A DNA stretch of 56,000 nt from Symsagittifera roscoffensis (GCF_963678635.1 NW_026970671.1:64001-120000); one strand, 5' to 3'; positions 44,063-54,907 are shown, counted from the stretch's first letter. Numbers and translations: made by a program. Notes: generated by a model not told the origin, from the letters alone.

Positions 44063-44794
44063 TGTGCCAGTCGGTCATATTTGGAAGTTTGACCTTGAGC
44101 AATGTGGAGATAACATGATTTTGGGGACAAATGAAATTTTTCAAAAAATCGAATTGAGCCTGTCATGCTCAAATTTCTCGCGAAAACCAAAAATCTCAGA
44201 AATACGAGATCAGAACGACCGAATTATCGAGTCTCCCAATGGTTCAGACCAAAAACTATATTTTCAAGTGAAAACTCATTTCTTTCGATTGGAATTCAAT
44301 AATAGCAAACTTCTACAGTTATATCCAATTATATCCATGCTAGAGTCGCTATTTAAATTAATTACTCCAATTCTCGAGTGTGCCGATATGTGAGTACTCA
44401 ATTTAGTTTTCCTGAGTGAGTTTTATGATTGTTATTTTGAGATAAGTCGAGTTTTAGGTTGATCCATCTGAAATGGATCAAAGTTCCACTGTCTAAAAAA
44501 AAGTAACTGTACGGATTGCTCCGACCCTGTTTTTAACGGCGTTCGTGTATTTTGGGTATTTTGAGTTCTAAGTATGAGGACGTTCTTATTTTCTAGTGTG
44601 TGAGTGGGGGGGGGGGGGGTATTTCGATAGTGGCTTTTAAGCTGTAACGGGTTTTAGTCTCATTTCGCAAGTGAACCGAGTTGGCTCCGACCATTTTGAG
44701 GTAGAAAAATTCAAGAGATAGTGTCCCTGACTCTTGCGCCAATGTTTATAGGGCCTATTTTTCTTAAGCCTCATGTGTGACCGAAGTAGGCGAC
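44063..44794 (+). repeat. Right terminal repeat (3' LTR candidate) of the giant element
   Basis: Matches 10970-11876 in the same orientation, beginning TGTGCCAGTCGGTC and ending at GTAGGCGAC. It lacks about 175 bp present in the left copy: GACCGAATTATCGA is joined to GTCTCCCAATGG. As a result a 109-codon frame (44064-44393) is open across the join. A 14-base G run lies at 44606-44619. Sequence after 44794 continues as repeat U. Confidence 0.65.
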
Positions 44795-45710
44795 TGTTAC
44801 AACCCTGAATGTTTTCAATTAAATCCGTCACTGTTTAGTTTTTCAGAGTATGAATGGTTAGAGTCGAGCAAAGAGTCAATCCGTCTCCAATGGGTTTAGC
44901 ATATAAATGACACTAAAATGTTTTTAATAGTAATTCCGTAGTCTGAGAATCAGAGACCCAGCCAGGTGATTATTTCAGCATGTAAATGAAAGCTGATCAA
45001 AAGTCGTTTGGCTGATGACCTGAAAATGCAAGCTTTTTACTTTGCTCTTAAAGGTCCAAAAACAAAACAGCTGGCTAGACCAAGTTGGTGATTGAAAACT
45101 GGCAAAATAAAGATAACTGACATCTGTCAGTCGTCAATATGTTGTTTCTCTACGCTCCGTCACAGTGTAATGTCTAGGCGAATGTTACATTTTTTTGTTT
45201 TTATGGCTCTCCTTGTGGACCTGTTAAAGGTAATAGACCATCATGATCAGCAAACTTTTCAGCGACAAATTCTCCGATCCGGGTGTATACCCGAGTTGGA
45301 GGCCCTAATGGCCTTCATTGTACGAGGCGGAATTTGCGGACACTCCGCCTGTTAAATTTTAGCACTTGGCTTTTTCATATAGTTAAGACCAGAAATTGCG
45401 GGTTCGGAAGGTTAGGTGGGTAGTCATGAGCCCGCGTATCCCGAGGTTCTGGGACCAAAAAATCATAAAAAAGAAATGCTTAAAAAAACAGAAAGAGGGT
45501 ATAACAGAAAAAAATCCAAAAAAACCACTTGAATTCGAAAAAAAAAATCAAAATGTATAAAAGCCAAAAAAGGCCAAAAACAGAAAGAAAAAACTAAAAC
45601 GGTTGTTCATAATTTTTTTTGGGAATGAACGTGATCCGAGTTTTCTATAGAGTACAGAAAAAAGATCCCTGATGCCCAGAGACTGTGGTAGACTTTAACT
45701 ATACGTTTAA
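44795..45710 (+). repeat. Repeat U, unit U2
   Basis: About 0.9 kb, closely related to 48641-49560. Landmarks: GTTTAGTTTTTCAGAGTATGAATGGTTAG, GATCAAAAGTCGT, a CGGG-GTAT-CCCG hairpin at 45279-45293, and GGGTAGTCATGAGCCCGCGTATCCCGAG. A short frame (45092-45355) is not kept in the other copies, so I do not call it a gene. Confidence 0.8.
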
Positions 45711-46525
45711 ATTACTAGTAATTAACTAACATCTAACATGTTGATTAAACATTATATTGTTTAGTTTTTCAGAGCATGAGTGGTTAGAGTAGAGGAAAGT
45801 GTCAATCCTTCTCCAATTGATATAGTATATAGCTGTCACATGTTGATTATTTATGGTTTATAATCGTGTTTTCAAAATTAATCATGTAGTCTGAGGATCA
45901 AAAACAGGCTCTGTGGTTATTTTTGCACGTAAACGAAAGCTGATCAAAAGTCGTCAAGATCAAAACAACTGGCTATGCCAGGACTGCTAGAATGAGCAGA
46001 ACTAAGGTAACTGATGTCTCTCAGGCGTCAATAGGTGGTTTTTCTATGCTCCAACACTGTGTAAAATTTGGGCGAATGTTACATAGACGTTTTTATGGCT
46101 CCCCTTGTAGACTCGTGATCAGCAAAAGTTTCAGTGTCGAACTCTCCACTCCGGGCGTATGCCCGAAATCGAGGCTCTAATGTCCTGCATTGTCCAAGGC
46201 CGACGGTGCGTAGAAGTTGATATTTAGCAGTTTAACTTAGTTGAGATCAAAAATTCCGCGGTTAGAGGGTAAGGAAAATTCATGAACCTTTTTAACCCGA
46301 TATCCTGAGACCAAAAACAATTAATGAGAAAGCGTAAAACCAAATAAAAAGAGTGTATAACAAAGAAAAAGCCAAAATTAAGTATACTTAAAAACTAAAA
46401 AAGTACGAAACCATTTGAAAAAAAGACCAAAAACTGTAGGAAAAACATAAAATGAATGATCATATAAAATTTTCGGACGAGATGTGATCCGAATTTCCTG
46501 TTTTTTGCAAAAGGGTTAATTAATA
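45711..46525 (+). repeat. Repeat U, unit U3 (diverged, 3' truncated)
   Basis: Arranged head to tail after U2 with the same landmarks, but a distinct subtype (TCAGAGCATGAGTGGTTAGAGTAGAGG). Hairpin at 46151-46165. It breaks off near 46510, where repeat V begins. Confidence 0.75.
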
Positions 46526-46840
46526 TTGATTCTTCTTCGCCTCCTTTTGATGAATGATAACTCGACCGCGGAGCAGTTGAGGATTCAGCACCGCAGTCAA
46601 AGAGACGCAAAACAAACAAAAAAACTTTAAGGTTATGTGTTTGAATCAAAATAAATATAATTTTTACTGTTGTACATCAGTTTTCTATATTATACCTACT
46701 TTCCAGTCTTGTTCATAGTTAGGTAATGGCAGGCTACTTTAAATCAACTCCTGTGTTCAGTGTTACTCTATTTTAACTGGAACGGTTTTTAGTTTCCATT
46801 TTGGAATTGGCCCATAACTGTTTTTGGTGCCTTTAAACGA
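46526..46840 (+). repeat. Repeat V, right copy, first half
   Basis: Matches 9970-10235. The ATG of the small hydrophobic ORF is at 46727, but its frame meets TAA after about 16 codons. V stops at GTGCCTTTAAA (about 46840), where the left copy continues uninterrupted. Confidence 0.75.
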
Positions 46841-47633
46841 CACTTGTTTTTAAAAAATTGTGAGTATAAATCAACCATTGCATTTCATAACTTTTAACTC
46901 AAAACAAGAAATTTTGTAGAAACATTGAAAGAGCCAACTTGAAAAGACCTTCAACAGCGAAGTGCCTTGAATAATTTTAGTTCAATTGGAAAAAAAACAA
47001 AGCTATAGGTGGCAAAAAGAAAAAAACATATAGCCAGAACGATTTAGATTTTAACCGAACAATTTTCCCATAAGAATCCTTAAAAATAAAATTTATAATT
47101 TTTGATCATTAGGGATCAATATTTTTACATAGGAACCCTTAAAAAATATTTTACATAAGAACCCTTAGGAACAAAAATTTACATAGTGATCATGAGGAAT
47201 GAGTTTTTACATAGGGACCTTTAGGTATAAACTGTACCCAAGGATCCCTGTAGGGATCACCTTAACCCGATCTCAGTGTCGTAAATCTATACTACTTTAT
47301 AATCAAGTTTTTGTGAAAACAGAGGCCTAGTATAGGAATGATGATAGCGTTGCCAGCTGTTGCATCACAAAAAGCGTGAAAAGTGGTTTTTGGCATGTAA
47401 GGCCACTAAAAAGCAAAATGTGAACCTTAAGAGTTTAGTACCGACACCAACTCGACTCAGGGATTTCCTGGTTGAGAGAAGAGTGATCTGGATATCCCTG
47501 CCGGTTTATGATCACAATAGAAGAAAGCTTTTTTTCCAAAGAGCTGCATGCTCTAGTTCATGTAATTTTTTTTCGGAAACAGACATATGAATATCTTGCA
47601 TTAGAAGTATTACTTGGGCATAAGCTAAATTTA
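46841..47633 (+). mobile_element. Inserted fragment of the giant element family in repeat V
   Basis: About 0.79 kb absent from the left copy of V. It contains irregular repeats of TTTACATAGGAACCCTTA-like units (about 47060-47250) and then the macro-like relic at 47360-47630. The V sequence resumes at GCTTAGGGTTAAGAG. No target duplication is obvious, so whether it was inserted by retrotransposition or repair is open. Confidence 0.6.
47360..47630 (+). pseudogene. Relic of the macro-domain-like ORF
   Basis: The frame 47360-47590 contains TRLRDFLVERRV and LPVYDHNRRKL, matching TRLRDFMIERRI and MPVYDPNRGKL of the ORF at 33273-33518. Later parts match in alternating frames (RELHA-like, then SETDI, then KYYL-like end at 47610). 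Two diverged copies keeping the same segment show it is a regular component of the family, not chance. Confidence 0.65.
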
Positions 47634-48260
47634 TGCTTAGGGTTAAGAGTTCTTTTACTAGGAATCATAGTCTTCTAAAAAATTTAAACTTTAAACTTTG
47701 TGATTTAGGTTTTAGGGTCGATATTGAGTTTTTGGTTTTTGCAAAGCAATGATTTGTGTGTGATAACGATATTTTTTGTTTATTGTGTTATTATGATTAT
47801 GTGATGGTTATTTTTTAGTGAACTGGACAAATTCATCAGATTTTTTTGTATTGATAAAATCAGAGTTGGAAGATCCACATCGGTGCTAAATTTAAAATAA
47901 CAAAAAAGAAGAAAATTTCAAGTGGCTCTTTTCTTTCAATGCCTTAGCCTAACCCTAAGTATTTGGTTTTTGCAAAGCAATGATTTGTGTGTGATAACGA
48001 TATTTTGTGTTTTTGTGTTATTATGATTATGTGATGGTTATTTTTAAGTGAACTGGACTAATTCATCAGATTTTTTTGTATTGATAAAATCAGAGTTGGA
48101 CGATCCACATCGGTGCTAAATTTAAAATAACAAAAAAGAAGAAAATTTCAAGTGGCTCTTTTCTTTCAATTTGTACACTTTCTTAAGTGAGGACAAAATG
48201 GCTTCTATAATGTTTCTCAGATATGTCTTAGAAGTGGTTCTAGGTTATGGGTCTAAGTCG
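47634..48260 (+). repeat. Repeat V, right copy, second half, with internal tandem duplication
   Basis: Corresponds to 10228-10625. A 210-bp part is duplicated with a 231-bp period: 47731-47940 and 47962-48171. Between them lie 21 bases (GCCTTAGCCTAACCCTAAGTA) that match neither end and contain a telomere-like CCTAACCCTAA. Confidence 0.85.
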
Positions 48261-48640
48261 TGTAGATCGTGAAGTCTTTTTAACCTAGTTAAGACCGAAA
48301 ATTCCGGTGTCAGAAATTTAGTTGGGTAGCCATGAGCCCGCTTATCCCGAGGTCATGTAACTAAAGACAATTAAAGAGAAAGCGTAAATTGAAATAAAAA
48401 GAGTATGTGAAAACAAAAAAAAACCAGAAGTAAATCAATTGAAAACAAAAACAAAACACAAAACTAGTTTAAAAAAAATCAAAAAAAGACCAAAAACACT
48501 GAGAAAAACATAAAATGCCTGTTTATATTTTATTTTTATAAGAGATGTGATCTGAATTTCTTAAAGAACTCGGAATTTCACGCCCGGTGCCCAGAGACTG
48601 TGAGAGACTTTAAATACACATTTTAGCTACTGTAAAACCC
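48261..48640 (+). repeat. Repeat U, unit U4 (3' part), uninterrupted junction
   Basis: Same content as 10626-10969. It ends TTTTAGCTACTGTAA and runs directly into AACCCCGAACG of the next unit at 48635-48645. This is the uninterrupted form of the site occupied by the giant element. Confidence 0.8.
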
Positions 48641-49560
48641 CGAACGTTTTTAATTAAATCCGATACTGTTTAGTTTTTCAGAGTATGAATGGTTAGAGTC
48701 GAGGAAAGATTCAATCCGTCTCCACGGCGTTTAGCATATAAATGTCAATAAAACATTTTGAATAATGTATTGCCGTGTTTTTAATTGTAATTCCGTAGTC
48801 TGAGAATCAGAGATCCGGCTATGTGGTTATTTCAGCATGTAAATGAAAGCTGATCAAAAGTCGTTTGGCTGATGACCTGAAAACGCAAACTTTTACTTTG
48901 CTCTTAAAGGTCCAAAAACAAAACAACTGGCTAGACCAAGTTGGTGATTAAAAACTAATAAAATTAAGATAAACGACGTCTTTCATTCCTCAATATCTTG
49001 TTTCTCTACGCTTCGTCACAGTGTAATGTCTAGGCGAATGTTACATTTTTTTGTTTTATGGCTCTCCTTGTGGACCTAATAAAGGTATTAGACCATCAAG
49101 ATCAGCAAACTTTTCAGCGACAAATCCTCCGATCCGGGTGTATGCCCGAGTTAGAGGCCCTAATATCCTTCCTTGTACTAGGCGGAATATGCGGATACTC
49201 CGCCTCCTAAATTTAAGCATTTAGCTTTTTCACCTACTTAAGACCAGAAATTGCGGGGTCGCAGGGTTAAGTGGGTAGTCATGAGCCCGCGTATCCCGAG
49301 AATCTGGGACCAAAAGAAATGACAAAACCAAACAGAAAGAGTGTATAACAAAGAAAAAACCAAAAATAAACCCACTTGAAAACGAAAAAAAAAACCAAAA
49401 TGTATAAAACCCAAAAAAGACCAAACTAGTAAGAAAAATTTAAAACGGTTCTTTGTACTTTTTTAGGAATGGACGTGATTCGAGTTTTCTAGAGAGTACA
49501 GAAAAAGATCCCCGATGCCTGTGATAGACTTTGATAGACTTAAAATATACAATTTAGCCA
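48641..49560 (+). repeat. Repeat U, unit U5
   Basis: Close relative of 44795-45710, with hairpin at 49134-49148. No coding potential is shared between copies. Confidence 0.8.
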
Positions 49561-49800
49561 CTGTTATGCCTCTAACATGTTTAATTAAATATAAGGTTGT
49601 TTAGTTTTTCAGAGCATGAGTGGTTAGAGTAGAGGAAAGTGTTAAATCTGTCTCCAAATAATATAGAATATAGCTGTCACTAGAAACATGATTAATTAAA
49701 ATTTATATTCGTGTTTTCAAAAGTAATCACGTTGTCTGAGGATCAAAGACAGGCTATTTGGGATCAAATACATGCTATTTGGGATCAAAGACAGGCTATA
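49561..49800 (+). repeat. Repeat U, unit U6 (5' part) and a 22-bp tandem repeat
   Basis: Matches the start of U3 (TCAGAGCATGAGTGGTTAGAGTAGAGG). At 49738-49800 the unit GGATCAAAGACAGGCTATTTG occurs three times and then breaks off into TATATA sequence. Confidence 0.7.
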
Positions 49801-52212
49801 TATAAATATATATGGTTTCTGATCGAAATGTCGATTGTATTGATTGTTCGTAAGATACCCTCCATCGTGTGTTGTTTGAGTATTTAGGCATGTTAATCAT
49901 ATTTTTGCCAGTGGCCGGAGGGTAGACTGGTGCAAAAGGGTAAATTAATATCGATTCACGTTTTTGAATTGTTATTACTCTTGTTATATTTTACCTATCT
50001 TCCATTTAGACACGGAAATTATTCTAAAGTTTTTCCGGAAATAAGCGATTTTGACAATAACTGTTTACCCTAAAATTTCGGATATTAGAGTTTTTCCAAT
50101 CAAAACAAAATTTTTGCGCAGTGAGCTACTACGTAGCTCAAACCCCCTAACAGAAGAAATTGCGCGAGAAATCTCTGCAGAAGATGGCGAAAATAAATTT
50201 TTTTCGTCAAATAAGTTTCGAGGAATGAAACTTTGAGTTCTTAGAGATAAAGCGATAAAACTTTTCGCGCTGAAAGCTTGCCAGCATAGTGAGTTCGATT
50301 ACGATAACAGTTTTTAGGTAATCTTTCAAGTAGCTCCGTGGACAGAGATGGAAACTCAAAGATCGGGAAAAGAAACCATTGGATAGTTTTTGGTCACATT
50401 TTTTGTTTCTAAACCAATCTTGGTATCTTTTCCGCAATTTTCCAGCCATGTACAGGAATACTGCGTTCGTTTCAAGTTTTTTATGCACTGTCAGCAAGAA
50501 TTGCCCAAAAGGTCTCTGAGCACCTATATAGGCAGTGAAAAAAGACCAATTTAGCTAAAGCGTTTTTTTTTATTCTCAAAGACTAACAAACCGATCGGAA
50601 CAATTTTTGTACCAAAACTTAATGTTTTTGATATTTTTTTCCAACCACGACCCTTTATAGAATGATACTATCAGAAAAGATTTTTTTTTATTTATCAGTT
50701 TGGTGGGTTCAAATTTTGAGGAACCCACCGAGCGAAATATACCTTTATAAAACTCCTTTTCTATCACAGGAGGTAGGTTGAGTGGCTCGAATAACCTTCT
50801 CCTACGAAAGTTAGACCGCAATCGGATACTTTACCGAGGCAAAGAGTCTTGGTTTTGCGAGTTTTGTTGAACCATCCGGAATCCGTTGAGTCCCTTAATA
50901 AACCTTTTTTGTGAAAAATTTATTGTGGAACTCTCCGACATAGTTCAAATAAGCCTCCATGTTGAACTGAGCCTATTGTGAATCAATTTGATAAAAGCCG
51001 GACAACCCTTCGAGCTACATTCTGAGCTACCTTTGAGTTTTAAATTCGGAAATCACAGCAAACCTCGGATGCAACCATCCGGAGTGTACTAATCCCCTTA
51101 ACAATCCAAGGATCCCTCCCAGGCAAATTAGATGTATTAAGCACTTCTTTAAAAATGAATTAGAAGCTCAAACAACAAAAGAGTGTGTGTATTAGGAGTG
51201 ATTAGACAAATTGATCCTGCCTGCTATTTTACAAACAATTTTTTTCTTTTTAAACAAGGCAGTTTTTTGATAAATCTACGGCAATTAAAGGATGATGTCA
51301 CCCATAGAGTGTATTTTTCTTTAAAGTTATTTGTGTTTTAGGTGTTGGTTACTATACCATGCGGATTTTCGCAAAACTATTGTAAGCTAAGTGCACAAGT
51401 GGAGTTATTAATGATTCAACATTAGGCAGCCCCAGTGTTAAACCTTAGCTAAGTCATTTTGTAGATCTCTAAGTGACTAAATGTGTTTTCTCACCTTGAA
51501 AGAAAGAAATTCAAAAGTCTTAATTTTCTTTGTTTTGTGAACCTTGTGCACTGTCATTCAACGTTTTTCTTAAAATATAACCTCACTTGCACATAATGTT
51601 GAGAGAGGAGACCCCTTAGAGAAAGTGGCTAAAATTACCCGGCTTAGGCCGGGGAGCACGCGAAGGTTTAGGTTGCGGCGTAGCCAATCTTCGTTTAGTA
51701 GCATCTCCGAAGTTTTTGCTATTCAATCAATGAGTGAAAGTCCTAAAGATATTTTATTTAGCGTAATGAAACTAAGAGGCGAGAAGATTCTAGATGGTGA
51801 TGAATGATGAAACGCTGAGGCCGGAACGGCAAAACAACACCTCATGATATCTTCGAGGTAGGAGAACACGTGAATTCGACCCGACGCCTCCATCATGATG
51901 ACCTAGAATGATCTGGCTTCGACTCTGATGGGGGTTGGAAGAACGCCAGGAGACCTCGGAGCGTTGCGAGACTGATGCAGGAGAGGGACTATTGTTGAAA
52001 AGCTGCATCTAGGTCGAAGATCAAGAGCGATAGTCAGAAAATGAAACAACACTGTCTAGTAAGCAGAGTAAGAACGCCATGAAACGAGCATAAGTCCCAG
52101 GGAAGAAAAATCGATTTCGGAAGCAGAAAAGGTTTTTAAAAGGTTGTTTAATGAATACATGACATCGCTCCAAGCTTTTGCGATATCTCCTGTCTTTAAC
52201 CATCAGTGACTA
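49801..52212. other. AT-rich region without a recognised gene
   Basis: Frames on both strands are short and match nothing I know. Similar phrases ACCATCCGGA occur at 50872 and 51074, suggesting a diverged local repeat. A frame at 51625-51807 begins MAKITRLRPGSTRRFRLRRS and could be the degraded start of the gag relic further on, but the evidence is weak. Confidence 0.3.
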
Positions 52213-52524
52213 ATGCACTCGGATAAGGAATTCACTCCTAGCCCGAAACAACAGAAGAGCTTAAAGCGATGTCCAATTCACCATCAAGACCGCAAAATGA
52301 TATGCGATATTGAGCGAATGTTGAACGATCATGATAATACCGATGCTCAAACGATAGCAAGTTTGAAGAAAACATGGGACGCTAATGCTGACAGTATGAT
52401 GAGAAAACTTGAGAACCTCTTGAGCAGCAGCAACCAAGATATTCGCTCCAACTCAAGGGTGATATGCCGAAAGACCTCGGGCGGATTCAGAGCCCTCATA
52501 TATACCTCTGCTCCCCGTGATTGA
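52213..52524 (+). pseudogene. 103-codon frame, possibly N-terminal part of the gag relic
   Basis: Charged, helical sequence (DIERMLNDHDNTDAQTI, SMMRKLENLLSSSNQDI). It lies upstream of a clear gag relic and its composition fits a Gag coiled-coil region, but I cannot align it with confidence to the gag at 14.3-15.1 kb. Confidence 0.3.
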
Positions 52525-52859
52525 GAACAAGTTTTGAGTCTAACCAATTAGAGTAATAAGGCAGCCCCATCGATCGCGTGTTGGGCGGATCCAACACACG
52601 AGGGTCGGAAGCCCCATTGAGGGCTCGTTCGCCCGCAGTGCCTCAGGTACGTTCGGTTCGGTGACCGTTTTACTATAATGTACGCACGAAAGTTTGAGCA
52701 ATTAAACATGTCTCCTGAGACTTTTATCACTAAGCTTTTGAAGAGAAAAGGAAAATGTCATGGATGACTCAAGAAACCGATGGGACATAAGATGAGAAAA
52801 AGAAAAAATCACTGTTGACTCAAGAAACCGATGAGGCATAATGTGATTTTGAAAAAAAA
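52525..52859. other. GC-richer block with hairpins and a short tandem repeat
   Basis: 52573-52600 contains a near-perfect hairpin (CGTGTTGG, GCGGAT, CCAACACACG). At 52759-52840 the phrase GACTCAAGAAACCGATG occurs twice about 56 bases apart. I cannot assign a function. Confidence 0.4.
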
Positions 52860-54185
52860 AGAATATGCGCCAAAGAGACTTTGAGTATTTTGACAATTTT
52901 TTGGATGACTTTGAGCTGCCTACAAAGCGAAGTAACCATGATGAGAGATTCTGAGAAAGGAAGTCAGGCATGGTCTCGAAGTTCATGGACCGAGTAAAGA
53001 GTGATGAACTGAAAACATTGCTGGCCACTCATTTTATCTTGTCAGCAGACTCCGTACCAATACCTGCTCATAAAACCGAGGGCCTAGATTTGCTACTTCA
53101 ATTACGGTAGATACAAAAGTATGAAAACCGGCAGAAGTTCCGATTGATATATACCTTCTGATGACGTGGACAAAAGGAGGTTATGCGCAAAATGTGGTTA
53201 GCTGGACAACACGTCTCAGCTTGCTCCACTTATAAGCAAAGCATGAAAGCGATTGTTTACTTCATTGACGGCGTGGACGCAGTTGATGAGCACCACGAAG
53301 AATATGTGAGAGGGCTTATAATGAAATATGGACAAAAAGTTTCATTCATAATTTGAGAGGGCAATTCAAATCTTACTGATCTCACTTTTGGAATCTATTA
53401 GGAAACGCAGATTTCCCCGTCATGACGAGGCGCTTTCAGGAGTAAAGGCCATTAAAGCTCGCCTAATGAACGAAGCTGAAGTTTTAGAGGAACTTTCACG
53501 ATTTAGAAGATGAGGAATGTTACCGGATCATGCAATGGCCTTAGGCCTAGAGTCGGTCCAGCTAAGACGGATTATTGCATAGTGGCATAAACCGCTGTAC
53601 AGAAGATTCAACAAGAATTAGCTGCAAAAGAAGTTGAACAATGGGTGAGGTCTGAGCTGGAGAAAAAAATCGCGCGAGAAACTGGATACCTTCCAGAAGA
53701 CAATGGAAGCAGTTAAAGGCCATCTCGATGAAGGCATTTGGAATGACGACAGTGAATGCCAGATAATGTCTATTATATCGCTTACGGAACATCAGGTGGT
53801 AAAGGATTTGAATGAACCGTCTGAAATTAACCTGGTTCACCTGGATATCTATGCAGCTAATTGAAGGAAAAATCCTAAAATGAAATCCAGGGCTGTGAGA
53901 ATGTCCAATTTAGGATATAGAGGTCTATGGCCCATACACGATTCTGATTAATGTGAATGGCTGAAATGTCTATACGAAGGCTCATGTGACAGTTCCAAAT
54001 GACCAAATAGGACGGATCTACCTTGACAAAAGGAGCTCAACGTGATGCTTGATCAGAATGCATTTCACATAGGCAACGAAGCTGATCCAGCAGCAGACGT
54101 ACTGAACGTGCAGAACAGGCAACTATCCGAGAAACGGACCGCTAGAAAATGGAGCAAGGATCAGTGTCATGCTCATTTGCAAATG
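52860..54185 (+). pseudogene. gag: Old gag/protease-side relic of the giant element family
   Basis: Scattered frames follow the gag of 15.6-16.9 kb in order. RQRDFEYFDNFLDDFE corresponds to RQRDDESIDRFLVDLE. LKTLLATHFILS corresponds to LRTMLATDYTLS. DDVDKRRLCAKCG corresponds to the first knuckle start, and TYKQSMKAI to TYKQGMKSL. LNEPSEINLVHLDI corresponds to LSEPSDQTLVQIDL of the protease side. Stops and shifts are dense and the second knuckle is not recognisable. This is much more diverged than the tandem gag copies and shows an older family member nearby. Confidence 0.7.
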
Positions 54186-54190
54186 AATCA

Positions 54191-54311
54191 TTAGGGTGCT
54201 TAGGGTTAATGCTAAGGTTAGGGTTAGAGTTATGACTAGATGGTTAGGGCTATGATTAGGATTAGATGGTTAGGGTTAGGGTTAGGTTTAGGGAAATGGT
54301 TAGGCTTAGGG
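54191..54311. repeat. Interstitial telomere-like tract 3 (degenerate TTAGGG)
   Basis: About 120 bases of TTAGGG-like units with many variants (TTAGGGCTATGATTAGGATTAGATGG). It starts about 5 bases after the end of the gag relic. More decayed than tract 2. Confidence 0.85.
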
Positions 54312-54451
54312 ATCTTAAAGACACTGGTGATTCAAACTTACCTAACCCTATGTGAAGACTGAACGAACTTGCCTATAAACACAGTGCCCAAAAAACCTAC
54401 CATGATGGAACAAAAGCACCAAGAAGTGATCAGAAATTGTGTAATCAATCA

Positions 54452-54807
54452 GTTTATATGTATGTTTCGTATGTAGGCATGTATGTGTTGATTTTTATCT
54501 TCAAGAACATATGTATTTTTACAAGGTAATCTATACTTATCTTGATAAAAAGTGATATCAGTGTTTTTGAATTCTGTAGTGAGAAGTAATTGATAACAAA
54601 AATATAATATGAGGACCGATGTGCTTCTTCAAGAAACACGTCGGCCCTCATGTTATATTTTTTTATCAACCTTTTCTCACTATAGAATTGAAAAACATTG
54701 ATCCCACTTTTTATCAAGATTTTTACAGATTCCTTTGGAAAAACACATATGTACTTGAAGATAAAAATGAACAAATACATGCCTACATACGAAACATACA
54801 AATAAAC
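54452..54807. repeat. 356-bp inverted repeat
   Basis: Two arms of about 170 bp pair across a short centre near 54620-54650. GTTTATATGTATGTTTCGTATGTAGGC in the left arm is matched by the reverse complement of GCCTACATACGAAACATACAAATAAAC in the right arm. Arms are roughly 85% complementary by eye. The centre itself pairs (GAGGACCGATGTG with CACGTCGGCCCTC). Open frames on both strands here are by-products. It may be a foldback or MITE-like element, or a hairpin RNA source. Confidence 0.85.
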
Positions 54808-54863
54808 ATAAATACATACAATGACTTTTACGTAAATGTAGACATACTTGTTTACTTGCATAC

Positions 54864-54897
54864 ATACGTATGTATATATATATATATATATATACAT
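54864..54897. repeat. TA microsatellite
   Basis: A (TA)n tract flanked by TATG/CATACA repeats follows the inverted repeat. Confidence 0.9.
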
Positions 54898-54907
54898 ACA
54901 TTCATGC

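Larger units (their letters stand above)
10970..44794 (+). mobile_element. Giant Ty3/Gypsy-type LTR element, decayed, with accessory ORFs
   Basis: Direct repeats at 10970-11876 and 44063-44794 enclose about 32 kb in which every recognisable coding segment is on the + strand and purine-rich. Order: leader with minisatellite, gag, protease, linker, RT, RNase H, integrase, macro-like ORF, coiled coil plus SGNH hydrolase ORF, then several unknown ORFs. A 6.6 kb BEL/Pao element is nested at 21915-28533. Removing that insertion and the extra tandem copies leaves about 22 kb. The flanks join to give the continuous U repeat seen at 48.6 kb, which supports one insertion event. ACTGT-A-ACC-like sequence occurs at both flanks (10959-10969 and 44793-44804), but age blurs the exact target duplication. 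The gag and pol assignments are secure. That the 34-43.5 kb ORFs belong to the same element is an inference from strand, composition and enclosure. Confidence 0.7.

Noticed and set aside
45000-45040. CTGATGA followed by GAAAA, resembling hammerhead ribozyme boxes, in repeat U
   Set aside because: The spacing and flanking stems of a hammerhead are missing.
45092-45355. 87-codon frame in repeat U2 as a gene
   Set aside because: The frame is not kept in U3 or U5, so it is unlikely to be translated.
52573-52600. Hairpin in a GC-rich block considered as a tRNA or ribozyme
   Set aside because: There is no cloverleaf, A/B box or catalytic core; only a simple stem is seen.
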